A DNA stretch of 64,000 bases from Pedobacter cryoconitis (GTDB taxonomy: Bacteria; Bacteroidota; Bacteroidia; Sphingobacteriales; Sphingobacteriaceae). The stretch's first letter is position 1. Each line of letters begins with the position of its first letter. Position numbers and translations under genes: made by a program. Positions 1 through 8,985 of this stretch are shown piece by piece. Below the pieces are notes generated by a model. It was not told the origin of the DNA and did no database searches. It saw nothing but the letters and a program-made list of their open reading frames with translations. The stretch lies in assembly GCF_001590605.1 (NCBI RefSeq), contig NZ_CP014504.1, positions 1,364,001 to 1,428,000 on the forward strand, in the 5' to 3' direction.

Positions 1-1
1 T

Positions 2-952
2 TCTGAAACCAGAGCGGAAACTATGCCTCATATTAACAATAAAGGTTTGTTAACCCTGGGCAGGGAGCCAAAAGATATTTACTTACTTTATCAGGCTTAT
101 TTACTAAAAAAACCATTCCTTAAAATAGCCTCAGGGACATGGAAAATCAGAACTGGAGTTGCAGATTCTTCTAAATCGTTCGCTACTCAGCCTGTACAGG
201 TGACCACAAATCAGAAAACAGCAGAGTTGTTTGTCAATGGTCAGAGCCTGGGCGTAAAAGATGCAGTAAATCATGTTTGTTCCTGGGAAGTCCCATTTGT
301 CAATGGTTTGAATCAATTAAAAGTAACCTCTGCGGCTTATAGTGATGAGCTGGATGTAGATTTTACCTTGCAGCCATTTGAATTTTCAGACCGTCAGGTT
401 CCATTTAAAGAAATGAATGTTCTTTTGGGAGCAAAACGCTTTTATATAGATAATACTACGCACCAAATCTGGATGCCGGACCAGCCTTATCAAAAAGGCA
501 GCTGGGGATATATCGGAGGTGAATCTTTCAAAGGCACGAATAACAGAATGTCTTATGGAAGCGATAAAAATATCATGGAAACTGACAACGACCCTGTTTA
601 TCAAACTCAGCAAGTTGGAATCAAACAATTCAAATTGGATGTACCCGATGGTGAATATGAACTTTCTTTATACTTCGCTGAACTCATTGGGGGTGTGACT
701 AAAGAAGCTTTAGCTTATAACTTAGATAATAATCATCAAAAAGAAATAGTTAGACAGCGCATATTTAATGTAAGTATTAACGGAGAAAGCTTTCTGGAAA
801 ACCTGAACCTGGCTGCAGATTATGGGTATACCACCGCTGTAAAGAAAAGTACAAGGATTACGGTGCAGGGTGGAAAAGGAATCACTTTAGACTTTAAGAC
901 AATAGAAGGTATGCCAGTATTAAATGCTTTAGGGCTTAGAAAAATTTATTAA
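2..952 (+). CDS. Family 2 glycoside hydrolase, C-terminal part (5' end outside window)
   Basis: The reading frame is open to the first bases of the window, so this is the 3' part of a longer gene; the ATG at 23 is internal. The visible protein begins at the end of a catalytic barrel, followed by a beta-sandwich typical of the C-terminus of GH2 beta-galactosidases (DUF4982-like, with AELFVNGQSLG and a WEVPFVNG turn). Roughly the last 180 residues form a malectin-like carbohydrate-binding domain (LLGAKRFYID, GEYELSLYFAEL, RIFNVSINGE). Such enzymes remove terminal sugars from polysaccharide side chains in the periplasm or at the cell surface. The stop codon overlaps the next ATG by one base, indicating translational coupling with the following GH2 gene. 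The exact sugar specificity cannot be read because the active-site half is missing. Confidence 0.85.
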   Translation, partial: SETRAETMPHINNKGLLTLGREPKDIYLLYQAYLLKKPFLKIASGTWKIRTGVADSSKSFATQPVQVTTNQKTAELFVNGQSLGVKDAVNHVCSWEVPFVNGLNQLKVTSAAYSDELDVDFTLQPFEFSDRQVPFKEMNVLLGAKRFYIDNTTHQIWMPDQPYQKGSWGYIGGESFKGTNNRMSYGSDKNIMETDNDPVYQTQQVGIKQFKLDVPDGEYELSLYFAELIGGVTKEALAYNLDNNHQKEIVRQRIFNVSINGESFLENLNLAADYGYTTAVKKSTRITVQGGKGITLDFKTIEGMPVLNALGLRKIY

Positions 953-3417
953 TGATGATCAGATATTTTTGTGTGTTTGTTATTCTTGGATCTCTGCTTG
1001 GAATTCAGCCGGCAGAGGGACAGGAATCAAAACGTTTAAACCAGAATTGGGAATTTGTAAAACAAGATTTAGGCGGGATCTGGGAAGCTGTCCGCCCAGT
1101 TGGCAAAGGAAACCCTGAAAGTGTACCACTTTGGGAATCCGTGACCTTACCACATTGTGTAAATGCCACAGATGCGGTTGATCCTGATGTAAATTATTAC
1201 CAGGGGCCATCCTGGTACCGTACCGCTATTGAGGTAAATAATCCTTACCAAAAAGGGCGTACGTTATTACATTTTGAAGGTGCGGGACAGAAAACAGCAG
1301 TCTATGTTTATACTACAAAAGTCGGCTCACATGTAGGTGGTTATGATGAATGGACGGTTGATATTACTGACGCAGTAGAAGCTTTCAAAAAAACAGAAGT
1401 CTACCGGAAACAGTTTAAAGGTAAAATCCCGGTTTCTGTACGTACCGACAATTCAAGAGATTTGGAAATGATTCCTTCAGATCTTTCCGACTTTAATATT
1501 TATGGAGGTATTTATCGCTACCTGAACTTGGTATATACGCCAGCGCTTTCTACTGACAAACTCTTTGCTAAAGCAGAGGTCGATGGGGACGGGAAATCTG
1601 GTCAACTTACGGTCAGCACGAGATTCTATAACCCAATGGGAATCAGTGAAGCTAAGGTTTTATTGAAATTAGTTGATCCTTCAGGTAAAGTTGTCGCCAA
1701 AACAGAAAAGAAATTAAATGGCTTATCAAATGATACTGGGTTATGGAAACTTCAGGTCAAAAGACCTGTCTTATGGTCGACAAATCAACCTTCATTATAT
1801 ACGCTTCAATATGAAATCCATTCTTCAGCTGGTGTTGCTAAGGGAACGGAAAAAGTTGGTTTCAGGAACTTTGAGTTTGTAGAAAAAGGGCCTTTTATGC
1901 TGAACGGAAAACGGTTACTGCTCAGAGGTACGCATCGGCATGAAGACCATTCAGGAGTTGCAGCTGCCATGACAGAAAATATGATCCGTGAAGAAATGAT
2001 CCTAATGAAAGATATGGGGGTTAATTTCATCCGTCTGGCACATTATCAGCAATCCCGTATTGTTTTGAATCTGTGTGATAGTCTTGGAATTATGGTGTGG
2101 GAAGAAATTCCATGGTGCCGTGGCGGATTGGGTGGAGATGTTTACAAAGAACAGGCCCGCCGGATGCTGACCAATATGATCGAACAACATTATAACCATG
2201 CTTCAGTTATTCTTTGGGGAATGGGGAATGAAAATGACTGGCCTGGTGACTTTCCTGAGTTTGACAAGCAGAAGATCAGGGTTTTCATGAAAGAACTAAA
2301 TGATTTGTCCCATCAATTGGATAATTCACGTTTAACGGCGATCAGGCGGTGTGACTTCTGCAGTGATCTTGTAGATGTTTATTCGCCTTCAATTTGGGCA
2401 GGCTGGTACCGTGGTAATTATACCGATTACAAAGCCGTTTCTGAAGAAGAGTTTAAAAAAGTAAAGCGTTTTATTCACGTAGAATGGGGTGGAGACAGCC
2501 ATGCGATGCGACATTCAGAAAATCCTGATAAAGCATTAAGTAAAATAAAAACTGGTCTGGGAGCCGACGAGCGGGCAGGAGATGCTTCCTTATTTGGAGG
2601 TGCAGCCAGAATTTCCAAGGATGGAGATTGGAGTGAATCTTACCTGGTAAACCTGGTGGACTGGCACTTGAAAGAGCAGGAAACTATGCCTTGGTTAAGT
2701 GGTACTGCTTATTGGCCATTTAAAGATTTTTCTACTCCTGTAAGACCAGATAACCCGGTACCTTATATGAACCAGAAGGGGGTGGTAGAAAGAGATCTGA
2801 CTAAAAAGGAAGCTTTTTACGTTTTCCAGTCTTATTGGACAACGCAGCCGATGGTACATATTTATGGACATACCTGGCCGGTAAGATGGGGAGAACAAGG
2901 GGAAGAAAAAATGGTGAAAGTTTATGCTAATTGTACAGAAGCTGAGTTATTTCTGAATGGTAAAAGCTTTGGTGTTAAGAAAAGAAATAGTCAGGATTTT
3001 CCTGCTGCGGGATTACGTTGGAACCTTCCGTTTGTGAAAGGCGAAAATACAGTTACTGTGGTCGGTAAAAAAGGTAAGGTTACGGTGAAAGATGAAATCA
3101 AGTTTACTTATCAAATCGAAAAATGGACTAAACCAGCAAAACTAACTTTGACTAAAATTGACCAGAAAGATGATATAGCAACCGTAGAAGTGAAACTCTA
3201 TGACGATAAAAATATACAATGTCTGGATGCTGTAAACTGGATTAACTTTTCTTTAGCTGGAGAAGGTAAGCTCATGGACAATTTAGGAACCTCATCTGGT
3301 TCAAGAAAAGTACAGGCTTACAATGGCCGGGCAATTATCAAAGTGAAATTAAATAAAGGAAAAAGTGTGGTCGCTGTCCAGTCTGATGGTTTATCAGCCG
3401 CCTTTACCAATCTTTAA
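952..3417 (+). CDS. Secreted family 2 glycoside hydrolase (beta-galactosidase/beta-glucuronidase type)
   Basis: An 821-residue protein with a signal peptide ending near residue 24 (GIQPAEGQ). The order is jelly-roll sugar-binding domain (about 30-190), immunoglobulin-like domain (about 195-310), TIM barrel (about 315-620) and C-terminal beta domains. The GH2 general acid/base is the Glu in MGNEND (E427), and the nucleophile is the Glu in HVEWGGD (E511). The C-terminal part repeats the AELFLNGKSFG module seen at the end of the preceding gene, so the two are related but not identical enzymes. ATG at 952 and ATG at 955 are both possible starts; the first overlaps the upstream stop. The operon context with a polysaccharide lyase and a GH88 enzyme suggests it trims neutral sugars or glucuronic acid from a uronic-acid polymer. 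The precise substrate is not determinable from sequence. Confidence 0.92.
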   Translation: MMIRYFCVFVILGSLLGIQPAEGQESKRLNQNWEFVKQDLGGIWEAVRPVGKGNPESVPLWESVTLPHCVNATDAVDPDVNYYQGPSWYRTAIEVNNPYQKGRTLLHFEGAGQKTAVYVYTTKVGSHVGGYDEWTVDITDAVEAFKKTEVYRKQFKGKIPVSVRTDNSRDLEMIPSDLSDFNIYGGIYRYLNLVYTPALSTDKLFAKAEVDGDGKSGQLTVSTRFYNPMGISEAKVLLKLVDPSGKVVAKTEKKLNGLSNDTGLWKLQVKRPVLWSTNQPSLYTLQYEIHSSAGVAKGTEKVGFRNFEFVEKGPFMLNGKRLLLRGTHRHEDHSGVAAAMTENMIREEMILMKDMGVNFIRLAHYQQSRIVLNLCDSLGIMVWEEIPWCRGGLGGDVYKEQARRMLTNMIEQHYNHASVILWGMGNENDWPGDFPEFDKQKIRVFMKELNDLSHQLDNSRLTAIRRCDFCSDLVDVYSPSIWAGWYRGNYTDYKAVSEEEFKKVKRFIHVEWGGDSHAMRHSENPDKALSKIKTGLGADERAGDASLFGGAARISKDGDWSESYLVNLVDWHLKEQETMPWLSGTAYWPFKDFSTPVRPDNPVPYMNQKGVVERDLTKKEAFYVFQSYWTTQPMVHIYGHTWPVRWGEQGEEKMVKVYANCTEAELFLNGKSFGVKKRNSQDFPAAGLRWNLPFVKGENTVTVVGKKGKVTVKDEIKFTYQIEKWTKPAKLTLTKIDQKDDIATVEVKLYDDKNIQCLDAVNWINFSLAGEGKLMDNLGTSSGSRKVQAYNGRAIIKVKLNKGKSVVAVQSDGLSAAFTNL

Positions 3418-3462
3418 GCAACCTGAACAAATGAAATTAACCTATTGATTTAACCAAGCACT

Positions 3463-4800
3463 ATGAAAGTAATATTTTCCATTTTATCTGCAGCTGTTAT
3501 CTATATAAGCCCGGCGGTATTTGCCAATGACTATTCTCCTGCTGGAAGGGATACTATGATTGTTCAGGCTCCAGAGCCTTTGCCGGGCATATCCGTGTTG
3601 TCTGTTCAGAACGAATCTTCAACTCAAAAAGCATCTGATTCTACTGTCCAAAACGCATCTGATTTTACTGTCCAAAACGTATCAGATTTACCTCAGAAGG
3701 AAGGAATCATAAAGGGGGCGACTATTTTGCTGCGGAAGCAAATCCTGGCTGAGGCAGCCTGGGCAATGACCCAGAAGCCAGTTACGATAACAGACGCTTC
3801 CTCGCCCAGAAGTGCGGGTGGTAAACACGACTTTTTCTCTGAAGCTGATTATTTCTGGCCAGATCCTCAAAATCCTGATGGGCCATACATCAACCGGGAT
3901 GGACTAACCAATCCTGATAATTTTGTAGAACACCGCAAAGCCATGATCCGTTTAAGTAAAGTGATCGGGGCGCTGGCTTCTGCTTATCAATTAACCGGAG
4001 ATGAAAAATACGTTACACAAGCGATCCTCCATCTGAAAGCATGGTTTGTAAACCCTGAAACTCTAATGAATCCGAACCTTAATTTTGCGCAGGCAGTGAA
4101 AGGGAAATTTACCGGGCGCAATTATGGTATCATTGATACGATCCATTTAATGGAAGTTGCACAAGGGATGATTGTTATGGAAAAGGCAAGCGTATTTGAT
4201 CTTCAAACTGCTTTAGCGATCAAAGGGTGGTTTTCAGCTTATACCAATTGGTTAAATACCAGTAAACCTGGGATTCAGGAGAAAATGGTAAAAAATAATC
4301 ATGCCACTTGCTGGGCAATTCAGGTATCGTCATTTGCTAAATTATGTAACGATCAACCGATGCTGGATGCTATGCGTGTACGCTATAAGACTGTACTTTT
4401 ACCCAATCAAATGGGAGCAGATGGTAGTTTTCCATTGGAAATGGCACGTACAAAACCTTATGGATATGCTATCTTTAATCTGGATGCGATGACGGTCCTT
4501 TGCCAGATTTTATCTACCCCGGCAGACAATCTCTGGGAATTTAAAACTGCCGATGGTAAATCTATCAAACTAGGGCTATCTTACTTATATCCTTTTATTG
4601 CTGATAAAAGCAAATGGAGTTTGAAGCCGGATGTGATGTATTGGGAAAATTGGCCGGTTGCACAACCTTTTCTTCTATTCGGAGCAAATGCTTATCAGAA
4701 AGAAGCCTGGTATGCAACCTGGAAAAAATTAGACCATAATCCACAAGTAGCAGAAGTGATCAGGAATTTGCCTATCCGCTATCCGCTGATCTGGTTGTAA
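3463..4800 (+). CDS. Secreted polysaccharide lyase, alginate-lyase fold (PF05426-like)
   Basis: A 445-residue protein with an N-terminal signal sequence (cleavage near residue 21, after VFA). A Ser/Thr/Gln/Asn-rich linker at about residues 45-75 contains a degenerate repeat of the type TVQNASD, and is followed by an all-helical (alpha/alpha toroid) domain. Recognisable signatures are FSEADYFWPDP, GRNYGIIDTIHL, VKNNHATCW (the Asn-His pair is the usual catalytic neighbourhood in this fold) and the DGSFPLEMARTKPYGY block. The closest family I can place it in is the alginate lyase superfamily, probably PL38-like, whose members cleave beta-1,4-linked uronic acid chains. It lies 45 bp after one GH2 gene and 56 bp before a GH88 gene, so the lyase products would be the direct substrates of GH88. 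The family number is an inference. Confidence 0.8.
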   Translation: MKVIFSILSAAVIYISPAVFANDYSPAGRDTMIVQAPEPLPGISVLSVQNESSTQKASDSTVQNASDFTVQNVSDLPQKEGIIKGATILLRKQILAEAAWAMTQKPVTITDASSPRSAGGKHDFFSEADYFWPDPQNPDGPYINRDGLTNPDNFVEHRKAMIRLSKVIGALASAYQLTGDEKYVTQAILHLKAWFVNPETLMNPNLNFAQAVKGKFTGRNYGIIDTIHLMEVAQGMIVMEKASVFDLQTALAIKGWFSAYTNWLNTSKPGIQEKMVKNNHATCWAIQVSSFAKLCNDQPMLDAMRVRYKTVLLPNQMGADGSFPLEMARTKPYGYAIFNLDAMTVLCQILSTPADNLWEFKTADGKSIKLGLSYLYPFIADKSKWSLKPDVMYWENWPVAQPFLLFGANAYQKEAWYATWKKLDHNPQVAEVIRNLPIRYPLIWL

Positions 4801-4856
4801 TAGCTGGTGCCATTCAATGAACAAAAAACAAGCATAAACCAATAAAAACTAAATAG

Positions 4857-6044
4857 ATGAAATTGAAAATAAACTTAACACTAGTTACCTTATGGTGTCT
4901 CTCTGTGGGAAGCACGGTAAATGCACAAAATGTGAATGTAGCTAAAGCATTGGCCCCTGCTGAAAAACAAGTTGAGATCTTGCTTAAAAATTCAGTAAAA
5001 GTCATCGCATCAGAACCAAAGTATATTGCGCCACGTACGCTGGAAAATAATCAATTGAAATTAGTAATTGGGAAAGACTGGACCAGTGGTTTCTTTTCTG
5101 GTATGTTATGGTATCTGTATGAGCTGACCAAAGATCCTAAATGGTTGGAACCAGCTAAAGAATTCACGCAAAAACTGGCACCACAACAATTCAATACCGG
5201 AACACATGATTTAGGTTTTATGATTTATTGCAGTTATGGTAACGGCTATCGTTTAACCAATGATACCAGCTATAAATCGGTCATCATACAAGCTGCAAAA
5301 AGTTTGTCTAAAAGATTTAATCCAGTAGCAGGAGTGATCCGTTCCTGGGACCATAATGCAGATAAATGGCAGTTTCCGGTAATTATTGATAACATGATGA
5401 ACCTGGAATTGCTTTTTGAAGCGACTAAATTAACGGGAGATTCTTCATTTTATAAGATTGCAGTGAGCCATGCAAATACAACTCTTAAAAACCATTTCAG
5501 AGAGGATTATAGTTCTTTCCATGTAGTTGATTACGACCCTGCAACGGGTGCAGTAAAGTGGAAAGGAACCGCTCAGGGCTATAGTGACCCATCTGCCTGG
5601 GCAAGAGGACAAGCATGGGCTTTGTATGGTTATACTTTATGTTACCGTGAAACAAAAGATATCGCTTATTTAAAACAAGCAGAAGGTATTGCTAAATTTA
5701 TTCTGCGTAATCCAACACTTCCTGCCGACAAAGTACCTTACTGGGATTATAACGATCCTCAAATTCCAAATTCGCCAAGAGATGCATCAGCAGCAGCTAT
5801 TACTGCTTCAGGTTTGTATGAATTGAGCGGCTATAGTAAAGAAGGTAAAAGCTATAGAAAAACAGCAGATCAGATCTTGAATAGCCTGATTAAAAATTAT
5901 ACTAGCAATGCCGGAACAAATGATGGTTTTATTTTAGCGCATAGTACTGGTCATAAACCAGCAAAATCCGAAATAGATGTACCTATTATTTATGCAGATT
6001 ACTATTATTTAGAGGCTTTGAAAAGAAGTAAAGGCGGGAAATAA
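4857..6044 (+). CDS. Unsaturated glucuronyl hydrolase, GH88 family
   Basis: A 395-residue secreted protein (signal peptide to about residue 23, VNAQ). It shows the six-helical-hairpin GH88 pattern: DWTSGFFSGMLWYLYE near the N-terminus, THDLGFMIYCSYGNGYR containing catalytic Asp D118, IIDNMMNLELL containing the second Asp D178, and SAWARGQAWALYGY. GH88 enzymes hydrate the 4,5-unsaturated uronic acid left at the non-reducing end by polysaccharide lyases and so release it. This fits the lyase gene immediately upstream and makes the four genes one degradation pathway. It is the last gene before a strong terminator. I see no truncation or missing catalytic residue. Confidence 0.93.
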   Translation: MKLKINLTLVTLWCLSVGSTVNAQNVNVAKALAPAEKQVEILLKNSVKVIASEPKYIAPRTLENNQLKLVIGKDWTSGFFSGMLWYLYELTKDPKWLEPAKEFTQKLAPQQFNTGTHDLGFMIYCSYGNGYRLTNDTSYKSVIIQAAKSLSKRFNPVAGVIRSWDHNADKWQFPVIIDNMMNLELLFEATKLTGDSSFYKIAVSHANTTLKNHFREDYSSFHVVDYDPATGAVKWKGTAQGYSDPSAWARGQAWALYGYTLCYRETKDIAYLKQAEGIAKFILRNPTLPADKVPYWDYNDPQIPNSPRDASAAAITASGLYELSGYSKEGKSYRKTADQILNSLIKNYTSNAGTNDGFILAHSTGHKPAKSEIDVPIIYADYYYLEALKRSKGGK

Positions 6045-6080
6045 CCATTTAACGGAACGCCGGATAGGTGACCGGAAAAA

Positions 6081-6127
6081 AAAGCCGGACTACTTTTCTG
6101 AGGAGAAAATGGTCCGGCTTTTTTTTA
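6081..6127 (+). terminator. Rho-independent terminator of the polysaccharide operon
   Basis: A perfect hairpin (AAAGCCGGAC at 6081-6090 paired with GTCCGGCTTT at 6112-6121) is followed by a run of T. It lies 37 bp after the GH88 stop codon. Confidence 0.9.
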
Positions 6128-6193
6128 TTGAAGTACGACTTTTGTTAAATCACTTATAGTGAATATTTTATATGTTGATTTGTTGTTTTGAAA

Positions 6194-6796
6194 CTATTCG
6201 TCATCCAGTAAAGAAACGCAATCTTTTCCAAGCAGTGCTTTACGTTCAGGAAGACTTGCTAAAGAAGTGGTGTCCTTGATACTTTTGTAAAGTGAAGTCA
6301 GGATACCTAACGTTCTTTCATCGGTTTCGCAAGCCTCTGATTTTTCAAAATAGGGAATAGTTTTCAGCACCTGGATTTTATAAGCTTTAAAAGCAATCGC
6401 ATGTAATGCTGCATCCTTAAGCTTTGCAGCTTCACTTACTTTACGTCCTAAAGTATCACATTTCTTTAAATTGATAAATCCCAATGAGGTATAAGTTACA
6501 TAGTAACCTGGAACAAGTTTAGTCACGGCTTCATACAGAGGCTCTGCTTTTTCTGGTTTACCCATGGACTCATATATCCTGGCCAGGTGGAAACTAACAT
6601 TAGCAACTTGTTTGTCGTTCAATTCCGCAGAGCGGCTCAATAGGGAAGAAGCTTTCTCAACTGTTGCTGCATTCTGATCTTCATTCATTCTGGACTGTGT
6701 GTAATCAAAGTATAACTCTTTGATATCTTGCTTTTGAGCAAATGCTGTGCTGATCCCAAGTAATAGGAAGAAATTAAATAATACTGTTTTTTTCAT
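6194..6796 (-). CDS. Secreted TPR-like protein of unknown function
   Basis: A 200-residue protein with a clear signal peptide (cleavage after STAFA, about residue 20). Helical repeats of tetratricopeptide type follow: NVSFHLARIYESMGKPEKAEPLYEAV (about 66-91) and YYVTYTSLGFINLKKCD are the clearest units. The export signal suggests a periplasmic or outer-membrane-associated scaffold. It is transcribed away from the polysaccharide operon and has no obvious partner; the next minus-strand gene upstream also carries TPR-like repeats at its C-terminus. No catalytic motif is visible, so no function is proposed. Confidence 0.8.
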   Translation of the reverse strand: MKKTVLFNFFLLLGISTAFAQKQDIKELYFDYTQSRMNEDQNAATVEKASSLLSRSAELNDKQVANVSFHLARIYESMGKPEKAEPLYEAVTKLVPGYYVTYTSLGFINLKKCDTLGRKVSEAAKLKDAALHAIAFKAYKIQVLKTIPYFEKSEACETDERTLGILTSLYKSIKDTTSLASLPERKALLGKDCVSLLDDE

Positions 6797-7004
6797 AGGT
6801 AGTTTTTCTGATCATTTTGTCTTTCTTTTTTAATAAAGACAGTCTAAGATGCGATTATTTTAATTTATTATTACTTTTTTCTTTTTAATTACCTGGATAG
6901 TGTTCTGTATGTGGCTTTTAATTAATTTAAGGTAAACTCCATGATGGCCCAGTGATTTCAAATAGCTAATGAGCCCCTGTTTAACTTCCTGTTCAGCTAT
7001 TTGT

Positions 7005-8495
7005 TTAACTACCTGAAAGCGCTTTGATCCGATTTGAGGCATTCGCATTTTTAGGATTCAAAGCAAATGATTTTTTATAGCTCAGCACAGCTGCTTTATA
7101 ATCACCCGTGATTTCCAGGATTTCTCCGAGACTATCATGTGCATTTGCACTTTCCGGATAAAGTATAGTATTCAATTTAAAAATTGATAAAGCCTTTGCC
7201 ATTTCTTTCTGACTTAACAGTTTATATCCCCAGCCATTCAGGTCATTCTCACCTGGAGAAAAAGTTGAATCTTTCTTCTTGAGTTCAGCTACGATAGCAA
7301 CCGACTTATCGAAACCCTGTTTAAGAAGTGCTGTCCTTAACTTTTGAATAACCGGAGGTAGACCAAAACCATTTGTTTCGTGCATGTCCGGAATATAGTA
7401 TGCGCCTATTTCATCAATAAACCTTTCTGGATTAGCACCCATTAAATTGGTCAATACCACTATAGAAAGATCATCCTTTAAATAAACAAACAAAGCAGAT
7501 CTGCCACCACCTACCGGGCCAACAGCAGGATGTTCAGCTCTGGTCACTGTTGGCCATCCAAGCGCATAGCCATTAGTCAACTGATTAAATCCACCAATTT
7601 TTCCATTATTTAATAGGGCAGGTGACCATAAAGCATCTATGCTGGTTTTATCTTTTAATAGTTTGCCACTTTGCAGCGCCATGAGCCAGTTTGCCATATC
7701 TTTTGAAGTAGATAAGATGCCAGCTGCTGTTCTGAAAAATACAGGGAACTGTATATAACCAGTACCAGGCGTTTTACCTCTGACCATGCGGCTGTTAACA
7801 TATTTACTCATCGTATAAGCTCCTGCCGAGTTCGGGATTACATCATATGAATCGCCAAATCTTGTTAATTGCATTCCAGCTGTTTTAAACTGTCTGTCTT
7901 CTATGAATTTTGTGAAATGTAAACCACTTAGTTTAGTGATAATTTTTCCAAGGATAACATAACCAGTTTGATTATAACTGAATCTCTCCCCAGCATTAAA
8001 TTCCAGAGGTAAGGTTTTTACTTTTTCCCACGAGCGTAGCTCATCTCCATTTTCCAATACCTGTTCATTGGCATCAAGAATATCTGGTAAGCCCGATGTA
8101 TTAGTTAATACCTGCTGCAAAGTTATTTTCTGCCAGGAAACCGGTAAACTATCTAAATAAAGTGAAATTGGGTTGGTGATTTTTAATTTTCCTTCTTCAG
8201 CCAGTTGCATCACTGCAACCCCTGTAAAAGCTTTGGTAATGGAATTGATGGAAAAAATACTTTGATCTGTTGCAGGAATAGAATTTTCCAGATTCGCAGT
8301 TCCATAAGTTTTTTGTTTGATCAATTGTCCGTGGCGAACTACTGCCAGTTGTAAAGCAGGAATGTGTTGTTGCTGCATTTTTTGTTTTACAAATACATCA
8401 ATACTATCTGGCTGATCGGAATTTTGTGCTTTAGACAAAGCAGGGATCAGCATTCCGGAAATTAAAAGTGTTACTGCGAACTGTTTGAAATTCAT
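7005..8495 (-). CDS. Secreted serine beta-lactamase-fold hydrolase with C-terminal TPR
   Basis: A 496-residue protein with a signal peptide (cleavage near residue 23, SKAQ). Residues about 30-370 are a class C beta-lactamase/penicillin-binding-protein-like domain. The catalytic SxxK is S85-I-T-K88 in the sequence FSINSITKAF, the second motif is FSYNQTGY (the usual Tyr-x-Asn is replaced by Tyr-Asn-Gln), and the third-motif region is GPVGGGRSALF. The last 90 or so residues contain TPR units (YPESANAHDSLGEILEITGD and the following AAVLSYKKSFALNP). Members of this family are esterases, peptidases or DD-carboxypeptidase-like enzymes and rarely true antibiotic resistance determinants; I would not call it a resistance gene. 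It ends in the stop at 7005. Confidence 0.88.
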   Translation of the reverse strand: MNFKQFAVTLLISGMLIPALSKAQNSDQPDSIDVFVKQKMQQQHIPALQLAVVRHGQLIKQKTYGTANLENSIPATDQSIFSINSITKAFTGVAVMQLAEEGKLKITNPISLYLDSLPVSWQKITLQQVLTNTSGLPDILDANEQVLENGDELRSWEKVKTLPLEFNAGERFSYNQTGYVILGKIITKLSGLHFTKFIEDRQFKTAGMQLTRFGDSYDVIPNSAGAYTMSKYVNSRMVRGKTPGTGYIQFPVFFRTAAGILSTSKDMANWLMALQSGKLLKDKTSIDALWSPALLNNGKIGGFNQLTNGYALGWPTVTRAEHPAVGPVGGGRSALFVYLKDDLSIVVLTNLMGANPERFIDEIGAYYIPDMHETNGFGLPPVIQKLRTALLKQGFDKSVAIVAELKKKDSTFSPGENDLNGWGYKLLSQKEMAKALSIFKLNTILYPESANAHDSLGEILEITGDYKAAVLSYKKSFALNPKNANASNRIKALSGS

Positions 8496-8593
8496 TTTGT
8501 AAAAGAGGTTAATGATGTCTTAATTATAGCCGCCTCAATAAAGAGGAAATATGCTATAAGATCAGCATTAACGATTTAAATTACATTAGATAT

Positions 8594-8630
8594 TCAAAAA
8601 AAATCCCTGCAAACATAAAATTTGCAAGGA
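8594..8630 (-). terminator. Rho-independent terminator of the small minus-strand gene
   Basis: Read on the minus strand, a hairpin with arms TCC-TTGCAAA and TTTGCAG-GGA (arms at 8604-8613 and 8621-8630, one mismatch) is followed by eight or nine T. It lies about 50 bp after the stop of the 29-codon ORF at 8679-8768. Confidence 0.65.
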
Positions 8631-8678
8631 TAATCAAGTATTGCTATAAGTTTTATAGCCAGTAATGTTATTATATAA

Positions 8679-8768
8679 CTATGAACAATATAAAACTCCC
8701 AAAGTAATAAATACCCATACTCCAATGTAGAAAAAACCTAAAAGGGCTGTTATTGTGTTATCTTTCAT
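8679..8768 (-). CDS. Predicted 29-residue single-pass membrane peptide
   Basis: An ATG at 8768 opens a 29-codon frame ending in TAG. The peptide starts MKDNTITALLGFFYIGVWVF and is almost entirely hydrophobic after a short charged N-terminus, as expected for a one-pass inner-membrane microprotein. Support comes from context: on the same strand a perfect Bacteroidetes -7 box (TATGTTTG, 8787-8794) lies 18 bases upstream, and a hairpin with a T-tract (8594-8630) lies downstream. Together these delimit a transcript of about 185 nt. No -33 TTG is evident at the ideal spacing and no strong Shine-Dalgarno sequence is seen, although leaders in this phylum often lack one. The transcript could alternatively be a small regulatory RNA. 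I do not recognise a family. Confidence 0.5.
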   Translation of the reverse strand: MKDNTITALLGFFYIGVWVFITLGVLYCS

Positions 8769-8786
8769 ATCTTTTGTATTAGACAG

Positions 8787-8794
8787 CAAACATA
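8787..8794 (-). promoter_or_regulatory. Bacteroidetes -7 box for the small membrane-peptide gene
   Basis: On the minus strand the sequence is TATGTTTG, an exact match to the TAnnTTTG consensus. Transcription would start near 8780, leaving a leader of about 12 nt before the ATG. The -33 element is not convincing. Confidence 0.45.
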
Positions 8795-8985
8795 AAAATT
8801 TTTTATAAATTATTAGCCTAATCATATGCATTAATACGTATTTATATGGTTTCTAAAGCTGTATAGTTACTACTAAAAGAATCTTTTGCTTTTGTAGTAA
8901 AAGAATAATGTTTGAGCTATCTCGTAATATATTTATTTAGTTATCTTCCGCACTGATTACAACCGACATTTAAAATCTCACGAGA

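Noticed and set aside
6860..7048. 62-codon minus-strand frame downstream of the beta-lactamase-fold gene.
   Set aside because: It overlaps the end of that gene in another frame, and its composition is that of AT-rich non-coding DNA.
7005..8495. Reading the SxxK serine hydrolase as an antibiotic resistance beta-lactamase.
   Set aside because: The TPR tail and the altered second motif fit the broad esterase/peptidase group; nothing indicates resistance.
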